NCBI GenBank assembly: GCA_008508345.1
Contig: QNGE01000275.1
Location: 273,757-337,756, forward strand
Source of the DNA: Paragonimus westermani
Taxonomy: Eukaryota; Platyhelminthes; Trematoda; Plagiorchiida; Troglotrematidae
Reading direction: 5' to 3'
DNA length: 64,000 nucleotides
In this document: piece after piece, positions 45,697 through 59,400 of the stretch
How positions within the stretch are numbered: the first letter of the stretch is position 1
Layout: every line of letters begins with the position of its first letter
Notes under the pieces: model-generated
What the model saw: only the letters and a program-made list of their open reading frames with translations
Told to the model about the DNA's origin: nothing
Database searches by the model: none
Position numbers and translations under genes: made by a program

Positions 45697-48600
45697 TACA
45701 CCAAATAGATATTACACTTATTTGAAGAGCTTGTTTGTGGTGCTTTGTTGTTAAAAACAAGTTTATATTTTTATCGGTCAAACCATTTTCTTTGGACTGA
45801 TCAGCAAGAGACTGTGATGGATGTCGTACGTGATTGGTCTTCTTAAAATCACGTTGCTTGATTGGTTCACACAAACACCGACAATACGTGCAGCTCTAAC
45901 AGAAGTCTGTAAGTTACACTCACACAAAACGAATTGTTCTACGTTAAATCAACCCTTGTGTTTGACATATTTGGACATTTTGGAAGTTGGTCGCCAAACG
46001 TTTTGCAAGTAACTGACTTTATTGGTTTTTAAGGGTAGATTCCATGTATTTAGCCGATAACGAAGTCGCTTATTTTTGACTGCCTCAGTTCATGCAATCA
46101 GTTGTGAATCTTGTGCTTTCAAACGTTTTACTGGCACGCACTAAAATATTCTAATGACTAGCTGACAAAGCTGACTGCAAACAAAAACCGGTGGTGGCTG
46201 TCGGTAAACAAACATCAGAAAGAGGTCGTTACAAATGGAAAATCGAAAATGTTGGAAACATGTTGGTGAACTTGTCTAGTATATAGGCGGTAAATGGATA
46301 ATAATCGTTTCATAGTGGAGCGAAACAGCTAAGTAGTCCACGTTGATGAACATACGGAAGAATTACGCCAATTCTTACACCGATGTACTGACGTTTTTGT
46401 TAGTTGTGTGTATGAGGTCTACCTTCAAAATCTAGCATTTCTTAGTGGGCATTACCTATTGACCCATCAGTAACAAAACTACAATAACGTGGATGGTTTT
46501 TTCATAGAGAACAGCTAGAGGGGTGGATACTCAGTAAACGCGTTGGAACAAATAATTAAGTCCAGGGAAGTGTTAAGTTCACGAACAGTTGTTTCTGAAC
46601 ACAAAGAGCTGGTCTGCGTTGATTGACTGGAACTGCTCCAGCAAACCGTAAGAATTCTGGGTTACAATGAAGTAACACGGTTCTGAATACACAAGATGGA
46701 TCGATAGCGTGACCGCTGAGGAAATTGGCTGTTTACACGCTTCAACAACATTGTCACTACTAATTGGTTCAAATTACTTACTAAGTTGGTAGTGAAACAG
46801 CGACTCACAGATGGGACTTCCGCATTCACTGGGCAGCTGACGGCTACTCCTCTACATAATCTTTGGATTCCACCAACTTAATTTCCTATTTGAACTGAAC
46901 TGTGATTTTGAATGTCCGTATAGCTGTCACACAAAGTCCAGGAAGTAACGAATAAAGCCCAACACAATTAACCTTCAACGATAAAACGTCTGTGGTGAAA
47001 CTGACCAAGCAGCTCCAACACGGCGGGCTTCTCACGACGGAAGATACAATGACAAGAAAAAGTCAAGTTTGTTTCATAGCCAGAAAAGAACAATGTTTCA
47101 ACGTGTTCGCTCCAAAATATGATATGCTAAGGTCGACGATCGGTTGAGGGTTCAGCCATTTGGCTAATAAGCACTGCCCAAAACTTTCCCTGTTTTTCGT
47201 CAGGTTAGTTAAAGTCAGATAGTGTAACTAGGACTTTCAGTAGCACAGTTCTAATGCTGTCTGTTTGCGTTGTTGGATTTCAGCATGAACTACGAGAAAA
47301 AGGTTCGACACACAATTACCTAGATTGTTTGGTAAACTTCACACATTAGGTTGCGTAAGCGACTGGTCCTAAGTATAAAGTTCTCGAGCCCTCGGTCTGC
47401 TTTCACAGCCGAACAGAAACAGCGTTTTAGGCAACTGACCAAACTGTATCCGTCACCGAATTGAGTTTAACCAAAGCTCACAATTTTGCATCCAGTACTA
47501 CTCTAAATTCACCGCATCTGCCACAGTACTTAACAGTTATTTTAACCATTGACTGCTGGAAGTTGTTAATAACGCAGAAAGTATATAACTTTATAACCCG
47601 CATTATCGGAGATCTGTGAGAGGTTCCATTTCCAGGACAAACCATGTTGCACGCGGCAGCATGCTCACCTGCCTTTTATTAAACTGATTCACATTTGACT
47701 GCAGCATGGATGATACGGTTTATGGTTAACCAAATCCCTGTCACAGGATAATTCAAATCCTGATGCACGACCATCTTGTCGACTGAAATCGCATTGCACC
47801 AGCTATACTCTGAAGTAATCTAGCTCTTTCCGGCGGTCAGTGCTTCTTGAACACAGTTGGCATGTAAATGAAACCTAATATCATGACGGTTCGTGAGGTT
47901 CACTGTCAAACCGACAATCTGTTGTCTGGTTTATTCGTGTTTCGGACCGTTCGGTGGAGATAGTCTAAATGTATATCAAACCAATATTTTTTACGTTACT
48001 AACTCAAGTTTTTGTCTTCTCAGCCATCAGTTGCTTGTGCGTCTGTTTTGATTTCTGAATGTTAAAACTACACAAACTGTTGCTATGTTCTAATTGTGGG
48101 GATTCATTAGGTGGAACACAAAACCTTAGAAAGAGTGTGCCAACAGCACCTAATTTTTTATCTACCACTAAGCTCATCACCCCCAGCTCAGTTGATTGGA
48201 CACATGTTCGCTTCAGCAGGTGACTGAACGTCTACTGAACAAGTGTGGTTCTAAAAGAACGACTTATTCATAGAAAACCTCGTTTTCCATTAGCACCAGC
48301 TTTCTCGCAAGTGTTGCGGATGTTACAATAAGCTTACGAGAGCAATGTTTGCCGTGTACGCCTTTTCTGTTAGTTGAATTTTCGTTAGACACTGGAATTA
48401 CCATCCATTTAAAGCAGCCCCAAATTTGAATGACTTTTCTCATCAACTGACGACGACCACGTTGAGAAAGTGCATAGTGTGTGACCTGCAATATACCACA
48501 ACATGTTTAGGGAATTGGTGAACCGTTTCACTTGGTGGTCGGAACGTTTTTAAGGCATTGAGAACAAGTTGAATGTTACACAATGAGATGTGCCCGCTCA

Positions 48601-51514
48601 TGTGTGTCATTACATCCGTGACTTTCTGACGCATACCAGTTTCATCACCGTTCCACATTTACCTTGTTGGGTTAAATTGGTCCATATGGGACTTCAGTCT
48701 CAAAATATTAATTCAACTCAAATTGCCATAGCAGTTGGGACAATTGGCAAACATAACTGGGCTATACTCTGGTGTGTGTGTGTGTATGTTATAAGAAGCC
48801 TCCTGTATAGGTTAGTAATAATCTGGAACTGGTGAACCGTTGGAATAATGGAAGGTAACTTATGAGGATGTAAGTGTAACTGACTTGTGGATAAAACAAC
48901 AAATGTGTTCTGTACAACGTTCACCTTTCCACTGACCGCGTCCAAAAATTCACAGTCCATTAACATAACGGTTTGATCATAATTGAGGTGTGAGTTGGGG
49001 GGCTTTGTGTTACAAACGATATGTATGTTACACGACAGAAAACTGATGTGAGGTGCTCTAATCGTTACCCGTCACAGCACATCCGGATAAACTATATTTG
49101 TTCCGTCAATGTTAGTGCCTGACAATTTCGAACATTTTCATCGTAGTAAGCAGACAGCCGATGTGGTCGTCTCGTTAACAGTATGTGTTCACAGGCTCAT
49201 TAGACCAACCATAAGTGAATAATTCTGAAACTGTCCAAGAGCAATCGTATTGCATCTAGATACACGCAAGTAGTGGAATTTCCAGTTCTCCATCCGGCTA
49301 ACAGAAGTATCCAAATGTCCACGAAAACAGTCATATTGTTAATTGCAATATATTCATTAGAATGGGGTGAAAATTGGAATCGCTGAGTTGCCACTATTCA
49401 CTCACTATATCAGCGAAAACGTTACGCGTTGTCGGACTTTAATCTTCAAAGTTTAGCTCTCCAGCAACTAACTAAAATAAATCAGTGTGATTAAATATAG
49501 GTATATTACTGGATAGAACAATGACGCTTGAACTGATAAGAGTTCGATAGACCAATAACATGACTGTCTTCTGCTCACATAACACCGGTTGTCACTGTTT
49601 GAACAGTATGTCTTAGATAACTCCTGGCGATTTGAGATAATCCATTCAGAAACGTGTGATCGACAGATCTTAAAACGCTGATTCAGACGGCCGGAATGGT
49701 GGGACTATCGTTCACGTCCAAAAAATGATAGAAAAAGAGACCGAAAGAATTGAAATTTTCACGGTACCATTGAATGTGAACTGAATGTGAAATAACCGGA
49801 TGTTCAAATTACCCAGCAAACAAAACCGTACAACATGGAGCAACCAAAAGCGAGTTCCCAGATTGTCACCAGCCAAAGGGAAACTAGTTCATTAAATAAA
49901 CGAACGTGAAGGCGTGTCAAACAATACCAAACATGAAAGTTTTATTAGATGAGCAGTGAGAGTTATAAGAAAAGAAGTAAACATACATTTTGTGAGCAAG
50001 AACGGTACGAGATTCATTATGGTCGTTTGCTGCACACAGCAAAACATGACACAGAGACGAAAATAGGACCGATCTTCTACGAACAAGCAAAGCGTACTTC
50101 AAGGAATTCAAATCTTCTCATCGCACCAAGCACAAAACTGGGAACTCACCAAATTAACTTAGACAAATATGGAATTGCGACTACAATGACCGTTCGAAGT
50201 TTGGAGTCGGTGGTACACAACACTAAAATGAGATAGTGCATCAAGTGGACAGAGTAATATGTTAATGCATATTGCATAATCGGATGCTGGCTATCTCGTT
50301 CAACAATCTGCTTAATAGCATGTGGACGCCGCTGACTAAATAAACAAGGCCTGGTGCCACACGACACTAGGGTGACCCAAACGGTGACATTTTCAGTCAC
50401 TACACATTAAACAGCAGCTCCAAAAAGACCAATATAGAGAATGTGAGGCGGAGTGTTTGAAAGGAAATGAATATCATGTTGGTGAAACAAGCTAGTAAGG
50501 CTGACTTCAAAGGACATAGAGTAGAGGCAGAGTATTTGCGACCTATTTTGTACTGACACAAACGACGCACAAATTCAACCAACTAGGATAAAGCTTACTG
50601 CAGCACTGAAAAACCATTCTTAAATCCATTTTTACATTGAAAATCGGAATAATAATCGAATAGTTGACCCCGAATTGTTAGATCTTCAATTTCAAAGTAA
50701 TATGTTCCTGATCCGTCAGCTACGGTGACCATAAAAATCCATCTTCTTGTTGCTGTTGTTTTGTTAAATAGTCGTGAAAAACAGTTCCAACGGTCAAGTG
50801 CTTAACAAGTGGCCAGAGTTGGCGTGTTGTTTTGAGCGAGTTTAGTAGCTCAAGAAATATGTGGCCCGTCGCCGATCTTCAACTCGTCAAGCCTTTTCCC
50901 ACAGTGATGCCTTGTGAACAGTCATCTTGTGCTGCTAAGCAGATCAATCAATGTTATGAACAGTTAGGATTTGAAGCTTAAAACGAAAATAGCTAATGAA
51001 ACGGCCAGAGTGATCAGCACTTACATAAAACTTGCAATTAATTAATATTTGTTATTAATCTTCATGCCGTTGTTGCTAAACAAGCATGCTCAGACTTATG
51101 AAAACGTTTAAACATGAAATGAAGTAATCAGTTCGTTTGAACCACACTCACTGAGTCATAAAAACTAGTTGTGGCATATGCTTTTCATAGCACTGTTTCA
51201 GGCTGATGCGGCTATTAAACACCACAGTAATAGTGATTATGTTCATACCAATCTACTGGCTGGAAATCACATTTTCTCTTCAATTCTTCAGGCTTGTTTC
51301 GGTGTCAGCTACCTACAAACCGAATATCTAAGTCAGTTAACGAAAAAGGGACCTGAAGCGACTGAACAAACTTCTACTTACACACAGCTGCGTTACTTAA
51401 TCGAATGGCGATGATCTTAGTAGTGATCAATGTTTGCTGCCCAGGTGATGGATTGAAGATCCAATTAGTAGGTTCGCTAGAATGGCAATCGGAAAATTTT
51501 GAGTTTAACGGAAC
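45697..51514. other. No gene recognised upstream of the GPCR
   Basis: The GPCR promoter should lie in the first part of this stretch, but no core promoter motif could be called. Frames of up to 95 codons (49949-50236, plus) are lysine- and threonine-rich with no motif. There is a short TG run near 48771-48784. Confidence 0.35.
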
Positions 51515-52000
51515 TCAAGTGACGTTCGTGAATTTGATCACAGCTTCGACTGGATACCTATTTTCGTGTAGAGCATGGTCCATTAACTCTAACTTGCGAT
51601 CCAAAGCATCCGTTGAATAGATGTTTCTAATTCTATCTATCAAGCGTTTAACCGGTTTTCCTTCGTATTTCACGCTAGTAAAACCACAGAGGATTCCGTA
51701 CTGTCTCAAATAGTTATTGTTGTGATGAGCGGATCAGTTCAAACACTCATCATCTGTACAACTCGGTGAGACGTCCTTGAAATGTAGTGTTATCTGTCTT
51801 TTGTTTTGGAGTGAAATTTACTAGCGGGTACATCCACTTGAGCTAATCTACAACTCTGGCTATGCTGGTGGCAGTGTGTGATGGTGAGTATATTATCGGC
51901 ACACCGCCAGCAGAATAACATTTGATCTTTAGTGGCGCTGGATAACGTGCTTTCTAACTTTCTCACGAAACTATCTGCCGCAAGTGGTTAATTTGTCAAC
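51515..52000 (-). mobile_element. Penelope-like reverse transcriptase remnant (PLE-2)
   Basis: On the minus strand, PLAADSFVRKLESTLSS leads into CWRCADNILTITH (about 51990-51877). This matches the Penelope block G-S-P-L-x-P-L-x-A-D-x-F followed by R-Y-V-D-D-x-L. The catalytic YxDD is changed to CADN (51892-51903). After a stop-filled linker, NYLRQYGILCGFTSVKYEGK and VKRLIDRIRNIYSTD (about 51720-51610) match the thumb region, and ELMDHALHENRYP (about 51575-51535) matches the helix that ends in NGYP. A GIY-YIG domain was not found beyond 51515. Dead and truncated. Confidence 0.72.
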
Positions 52001-53045
52001 AGTCGTATGCTCCCAATAGAAAAATTTCGTTCATGTAAGTCGTCGTTAGTAAACACATAGTTACCATTTGCTTAATGACTTTCTTGATTCACAAGCGAAA
52101 CATTCCCCAGCAGGGCTGTCACAAACACTGAAGTGTCGCAGTGCCAGATCCATATTGGCCTTTGGTCATGGAATTTGCTTCGACAGTTACGCAGGGCTGT
52201 ATTATGCTCCACTAGTCCACACATTTCGCCACTAAGGCCGAGCTTGCGTTTGGCGCCCAAACTGCAAGCCCGGAAACAACTACTCGTCTCCATTAAATAT
52301 TAACAGATTTGAAAAATCCAGATTTATGTCGATCACACGGTGATCTGTTTCCCACTCTGCTTACAAGTTCTGTGTGCATGTTGATTATCGTTCTGTGATA
52401 CGGGAAACAGTGAATAGAAATCACTATTTTGAGTCACCTCATCATTGAATCTGAACACGCGGGACGCTCAGCCACTCCTCATTTTAATATTGTGTCCATC
52501 ACTAACTCCTAACAAAACCTCCTAGTGATTTATAGTTCAATTCACCCACAGACAAACTTTGCATTCAAATGGCTCGCTATCTAACTGCTGGTAAGACAGC
52601 CGTTCCTGCTCGGACACTCAAGGGGCACTGGTGATGCGTATTGATCGTTCCACCATGCTGGGATGTAATATATGACTTTTGTAATTGTGACTTATGTGTC
52701 GGTCAAAATTATTCTACCAATATAACTTTGTCGAGGATGTAGATTATCCGAGTTATTAATCCTCCAGTTTATCAACAAAGACCGGTTAAGCAATCTGTGC
52801 AGTGACAACCCATTTCCCAATGGTTTCATCCACAGACAATTCTTTCCGGGAAAACTCCCCTCGGGGACAATCCATTTCCTAGCCAAATGACTCAGGGGAA
52901 CACCCTTCGAGGTTTTTATGCTAACAGTGCAAACAGCGTCGGGGATCGTTATTTTCTGCGTTTTAATGGGTCAGAAAGATGATTATCTGACAGTGGACGT
53001 GATTTCTTCACTATGCCGAGTGTGAATTAACAACTCGACACAACC
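52001..53045. other. No gene recognised
   Basis: A minus-strand frame at 52072-52293 (73 codons) could be decayed upstream PLE-2 sequence but shows no clear motif. Confidence 0.35.
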
Positions 53046-53115
53046 CACGTAACCAATCAGTAGATGATTAACCAACCGCGGAAGTTTCTGGAATAGTCGT
53101 CAACAGTGCTACACG
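53046..53115 (+). repeat. Diverged direct repeat, unit 1
   Basis: This stretch, starting CACGTAACCAATCA and ending CAGTGCTACACG, is repeated about 310 bp downstream at roughly 80 percent identity. It shares TAGATGATT, AAGTTTCTG and GTCGTCA blocks. No ORF or known element was recognised. Confidence 0.65.
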
Positions 53116-53357
53116 TGTAGATAGTCCCGGAGAGATGTAGAAAATTCTGTCAAGATAGGAGGAGCACATACCTTTTCTGCGAAACGAACACATCCTTCGA
53201 CTGGACTTCGCATTTGCTCAAAATCCAAAGAATTTCGCGGATCTCCCGAATTGCTCAACCATTACAGGATTTTGAGTGCCCAGACGTGGTGGAATGTTTT
53301 CTCGTACGAGGTATATTCATAGAATCGAAAATGAGAGGCAAAATAAACAACGGATCT

Positions 53358-53425
53358 CACGTAACCAATCACTAGATGATTGAGCGGCCACAAGTTTCTG
53401 AACTGGTCGTCAGCAGTGCTACACG
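53358..53425 (+). repeat. Diverged direct repeat, unit 2
   Basis: Second unit of the 70-bp repeat, with a two-base length difference. The pair could be diverged ends of a small insertion or an old local duplication. Confidence 0.65.
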
Positions 53426-56400
53426 GTTGTAGTGTAACACGTTTCTATGTTTTCGAGAGATCACCTTTACTGAGTGATCCCCATGCGACAACTTAAATTA
53501 TATTAAGATATCACGCAGATGTTCATCTCAGCCAGTTGAAAATTTCACTTAACTGGTTCACAAGAGAGTAATCAAAACCATAGTTTATAATGACAGTAGG
53601 GATATTAGAGCTGTTCCTAAAGAGAATGAAGTGGGCTTGCTGATACAGACTCAATTCCAGACAACATGATGCGAATATCAATTTCGCACAATTAATTCGT
53701 TCTCGCTTGAATGTTTCCATTCCAAATTTTCAAGTCGAACAAGCGGTACCACTTTCGCCAAACTAAATGTCATTTGTTGATATCAGTTTGAGATAACATA
53801 CAATTGTAAAACTGAGTGCCAGTTACAGGGTAAAATTGTAGGTCCACTACCAAATGAGAGCAGTTGTCAATAATGACGTAGTCCAAACCCCAACAACTCG
53901 AACTCTCATCAGTCGATGAGCTTGACGGTTTGAAGCTCTGCAAAATATTGTGAACTTAACTGACAGTTGTGAAGGCGATTTACGATTGCAATAAACCGAC
54001 ACATTGCGATACATTAGAGCATGAAGACAGTTCACAACTGTTCCACTTATGCACTTGTTGACATCGAAAGACCTGTTTGTATGGTACCACTGCAAACGAC
54101 ATGTGATGTTAACGTGCAATGCACAGAATTAACGCAAATAACATAACCTACAAACCCATCAACAGATTGAAAACTACTGTCACTTGAGAATATGTTTCTA
54201 GTCAACACCAGACAATAGGAGTGTGCAATATTTTAGAATTTTCATGGGACTTGCGGTAGCGAATTTGGCACGCAAGACGAAACTAGTTACAGACATATGA
54301 CTTGCGTTCGTTACATCAGGGTAACAAAATTAGGACGACTCATTGCTTCAGCAATTCAATTTGTTTTTCAATGCCAAGGATGATGAAGTACAGGTTTCAC
54401 AACACCGATTATATTTTGCAACGCAATCCACTGAACATAGTGAAATTATCTGCATTGGGAGTTATGTGATAATGAGCATGACTGAACGGGCATAATGACT
54501 GGTGCAGTAAACTGGTCATGCACCTGAAATCACAGTATATCACCAGTAGTATTCAACGCATTTGCAAACCAACGAAAATGCTTTGCTTCAAACACCTGAA
54601 TGTAGTTCCCGAAACACATGTAGATTTGGTCTAGTCAACAGTTTCAATGACGACGGTATGAACATCAGCAGACGACCGATATTTGAAATAGAACTAAGGA
54701 AGTTCAATAAGGAAAGGGTACGAACGATTGAATTTCTATCACAACTTCAGATTCCCAGCTGGGAATGACAAGGAAACACGCGGGTGTCCTCTCCGCTATC
54801 ATCTACCGACTCGTGAGACGACAGATTCTGAAATAGTCGAACCAGTCCTCTCTTATCCGTGGTCATCAGTAGAATTTACGGTGTTCCTAAACAAAAAATC
54901 CAGCATACAAAATTATTCCACACGATATACCAGATGCAGTTAGGTGAAGTACGCAATGGGAATAGGAGGAGTAATCAGTTCAAGTCTGGAACGAAAATCC
55001 ACATAGAGACAACAACACACCGAGTGAGCTGACTAAATGCTACCACAATCACCGTGATCACATATGCAATTGAACAACAGTGATACAATGTTCAGACATG
55101 ATTCTCCCTTCGCAAAATGCTCTGAAACAGTCACATCACCGTGATTCATCATCAGTTCTATGGCGCAGATCATCAACACTCTCTTGTGGAAAGATGTTTC
55201 AAAGTGAGAACGATCATTCAACTAACATCACTCTTCCGTTCGTGCGAACACAATGAAGTGCATCATGCTGTTCACAAAAGGCATTGTGTCAGGACTAATT
55301 TGAAAGCTATCATTCAGATATTATTGACAGCAAAGCAAAGATAATTAATTTCAGTGAGAGTAAGTCTTAACAATCAATTGGCCATAATTCGATGACATAA
55401 AATCGAAATCATCCCTTACCAGTTGTTGCAGGCAATATATGGATGTGAACAGACTGTGTGGGAATAGCTCACGTTACACTAAACTGCTTGAACGAATTGT
55501 GAGTGTATACACGAAAAACATTAACCATTCTGGTGATCACTTGATTCACAGTGCTACCATTGCTGGAAACCATGAGGATAACGCCACCGGGTGATTGCAT
55601 CAAAGCATGTGCCTGATGAACACCTGGGCAAGTAAAACGGGTGTATGTATTCCATATCAGTATGGAAATTATACAGTCCAGAACTAACCACGATCACGGG
55701 TTTTTGGAAATTGTGCTAGCCAATCCGTGTTTGGCGTTCTGGTCAATGTGCCGGAGATCGTCATCTGGGAACGTAAATTAGCAACCTCAGACGTACAGCT
55801 TATGAGGAATGTAAGGTGCGAGTCCTCTGAACTGCGGGCTTTCGGCATAGAGTGGTGGAGAAAAATGTTCCTGATACACGAAAGTTGGCCAGGTTAACGG
55901 GTTTATCGTTCGGATCTGGTTACAGCTAATACTGAAATATAAAACTCATGTAATCCACAGACCAATTGTTTCAAGGTGGACACTGTCTAAGTTTCTTGCC
56001 AAATATGACAAAACAGAATAAACTGGTTGAAGTGAAGGGACAAAATTCCGCCAAAACATTTCGGTTCGTATGAACGGAGAGGGCTGTAATTTTCTGAAAG
56101 GAAGACGACCAGTTCTGAACCGCAAACTCTTGAATATGAAGCCAACAGTATTCTGATATTTGAGTTCCGTGTGGTGCTTCAAGTCTCGGAGTACAACCTA
56201 CTTCGTAGCTTCAGTCTCGATACTGGGACGTGTGGACGCATTTGACCACGTCAGTGTAGACCGACCCTGTCTTGTATTCGTCCCCCAATCTTCTGTGAAT
56301 GTGCACAATTCGATTTCGGCGGTCACAACACACATGTTGTGTGGGTCACCGGTGTTTCGTCAAATGTCATATTGCGTCCATTAGACTCCGCTTGCCATAC

Positions 56401-59400
56401 TTCCCACTTCAACATACTTAGACATTCGCGTTGTCACTATTGTGCTTTCACTCCCCGTTTGAAATATCTGTTTCGAGGAGCGCATTGCCACTCCAAATAT
56501 TGTTCGCATCCGAACTCAAGGTGTGTATGTGTGTGCGTAGTGGATAAAATTGTTTGCAGTCTGCACCTGGTCGACGTCCTCTTCCAGTGCACATGAAGTT
56601 CGTAGACTTGAAAATATACTCAAACGGACAGATACACGAGTTCCCAACCGCACCCAACTGAAAATCCGATCGTTCCCATTCTGCTCCCATTAGCCTGTCA
56701 ATTCACTGCATTACAATAATACAATACCCCCACAGAGTGTCTCGTAATCAAGTCATGCATGGTGGATTGTTCATAAACGTGAATAATCCACCAGACATCA
56801 AACAACACCTTGCATGATTAATAACTTTCGTAAACCACTTTGTGGTACCGTTTGGTCGTCTGCTTTCGGGATTGCTAGAAACAGCTTTGTTTGTATTTAG
56901 ATTTGTTTTCACTATAAGTGTGTATGCAGGCAAAAATGCTTGGAGCAGAACACACGCGTAGTCTAACAAAGTGACGCGAGCCAAGAGACGGAGACACATT
57001 TCATCACGAGTGGCTCATACTTTGCCACCAACGGTTCTCTCAGTAACTCCGAAGGAGTGGGATCAGAGAGTAATCAAACAGCGTGACATACGGTTCACTG
57101 ATGTAATTCATGAGCAAGTAGGTCGCGAATCAGACCACATCTCAGCAGGCACGCCTGAGCTAACCTGCACACAAGATCCAAACAGAGATGCGACAGCTCA
57201 TCATTCCGGACTTATCGCATTATGACAAACGTGCACATGTTTCGCACAATGAATGATCACGAAACGTCAACATTATGTGATTACGCATAGGTATATTACG
57301 TCCCCTGTGAGGGAGAAAAGAAAGAATATTCCATATACATCTTGTAACAATGACTTCACAACAATCCATCGGCTATCAAGTTAGCCACAAAAGTAAGGCC
57401 ACATCATCATGGATGCTCATAAACAGGTGACTAAATAAATCATATTGAGGTGTTACCACTTGCGGTGCACTCCCTCGTGGCCCTGTTTGCTATGCTGTCC
57501 GACACTTTGTGACATATTTGGTGAATGAATTATGAATCAACAACTCAGTGCAACCTGAATGTTTGCGTGCTGGCACGCCCTGTAGTGTTGCAATATTATC
57601 ATTGCGGACACAAGTAAAAACATTTATGGAGAAGTTCGAACATTTGCTTACCTCTGGACAGCATTTAGTTGAACAACAAACAATTATGACCAGACTGAAT
57701 GCTACAACCCACGACATTCTACTGAAGCAGCTTCTCTCCTAACCTTCACCAATTTCGTTATGTATGTTGGGATGACCTCTCGATCACGTGCCAGATGGCG
57801 TTGGTGATTTTATGAGCAGGGTAGATACTGAGCACTCAGCCAAACTTACATTGAGAACCGATTTGTTAATAGTTTTATCACGGTCACGTACAGGGTTAGT
57901 CGGTAACCACATACAGAATGACACCATTGTCGTGAGGGACGCTGTTGTCACAATTAAGACCGGCTTGTCGCTCGGGTTCAAAATTGAATTGGGCTTTGAT
58001 CAGTTCTTTGGAAAGTTTGAATTCCAACAGAGTTTACGATTCATCCAGCGTTGACATCAACATAAGTTGTCTTCTCAGTTGATTCGGTTACTATGTTTTG
58101 CACAACCTTCCAAATATATACATATTTACTGAAAACCATATTCGCAGCTATCGAAATAACATTCAGGTGTGTAACAGTGTACTCAGATCACGGTGATCAT
58201 CTTAGAAACCAAGCAATTTGCATTGATCATTTTAGGACTGTGTCAGTTAGGATGGGATGAGGAGTTAATTACCTCTACAAACGAATCAACTGCATGGCCT
58301 ATAATCGGAAGGTTGAACACGTCGTCGAGTGAATCGGTGCGCATCAAATTCACCCTAATAGTTTCGGTCAAGTGGAACAGACGTTCTCGTAAACCTAAGA
58401 TAGCTCTTGTTGGTTGCGGTTGTATAACGAACCTGTGAACTACATTACCCAGTTCCAGTGTGTGAGTGACACTCAGTGAACTACTTAATAAGCAGATTGA
58501 AATCTCGTAGGTAAATACTGCTAGTTGATAACATGCACCTTTCCAAGTCGTTACAGTGAAAACTGCCACTCTTGTTATCGTTAACGTACAGTGCTTGCGT
58601 TACACACTCAAAGTGGACATCCAACAACTGAAGTGAAACGCAAGTGACAGTTGAATATATGGATGTGTGCGTTAGGTTTACAGATGTACTGTAAATCTGG
58701 CCTCGTTCTTTGGGGACTGATCATAGTGTGGTCTGTAAAGGATTTACCAGAACGTGTGAGTGAGCCATGAAATGCAAGTGAATGGGAGCAAATGCAGTTG
58801 AAAATCCTCAGTTGAATGCTACGCAAAACATCTGTTAAAACTGATCGGATTTATTCCTACGCTGTGATCAATCAGTACTACTGATAATCCTGTATATTCA
58901 CATGTGGCCAGTTTTGCGCGTGTTCACTCGGTTCACTAATCGCGGTCCGGTGATCGCAAGCCATCTAAACCACTGCGGCACATGGAGCAACTCCCCAGAG
59001 GTAGGTTGGTGGCGGATGCCAGCATCTGAAGATTACGAGCTAAATGTCAGCCGACACCCACTTGAGGTTATGACAACATTCAACAGCGCTCTGCCCACAG
59101 ACAATTCAGCAGAGACTGATGACAAAGATGTAAGGCGTTCAGTGCAACACCTCACTGACAGCCAGAGCCACCAAGCCATTCGTGAACAAATGAGAGATCA
59201 CGCGGACTCTTTAACGAAATAGGTGAGGATGCTTGGATACCGCCTGACTTCCAGGCGGAAAACACAACCAAGAAGCCGTATTGATACCGATTGACTGAGA
59301 TAAACTTGGGCCGTGTGTATTGCCTGCGGCATACCCTCACGTACATTGTGCCTATCTTTTCCAATATCCTACGACGTTTAAAACGCGAACTTGAGGCTAA

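Noticed and set aside
49949..50236. 95-codon plus-strand frame rich in K, T and R
   Set aside because: It is overlapped by minus-strand frames of similar length, with no family resemblance and no splice support.
58902..59222. 106-codon plus-strand frame
   Set aside because: It is the longest frame in its area and has a plausible residue mix, but no motif, no clear splice sites and no neighbour that extends it.
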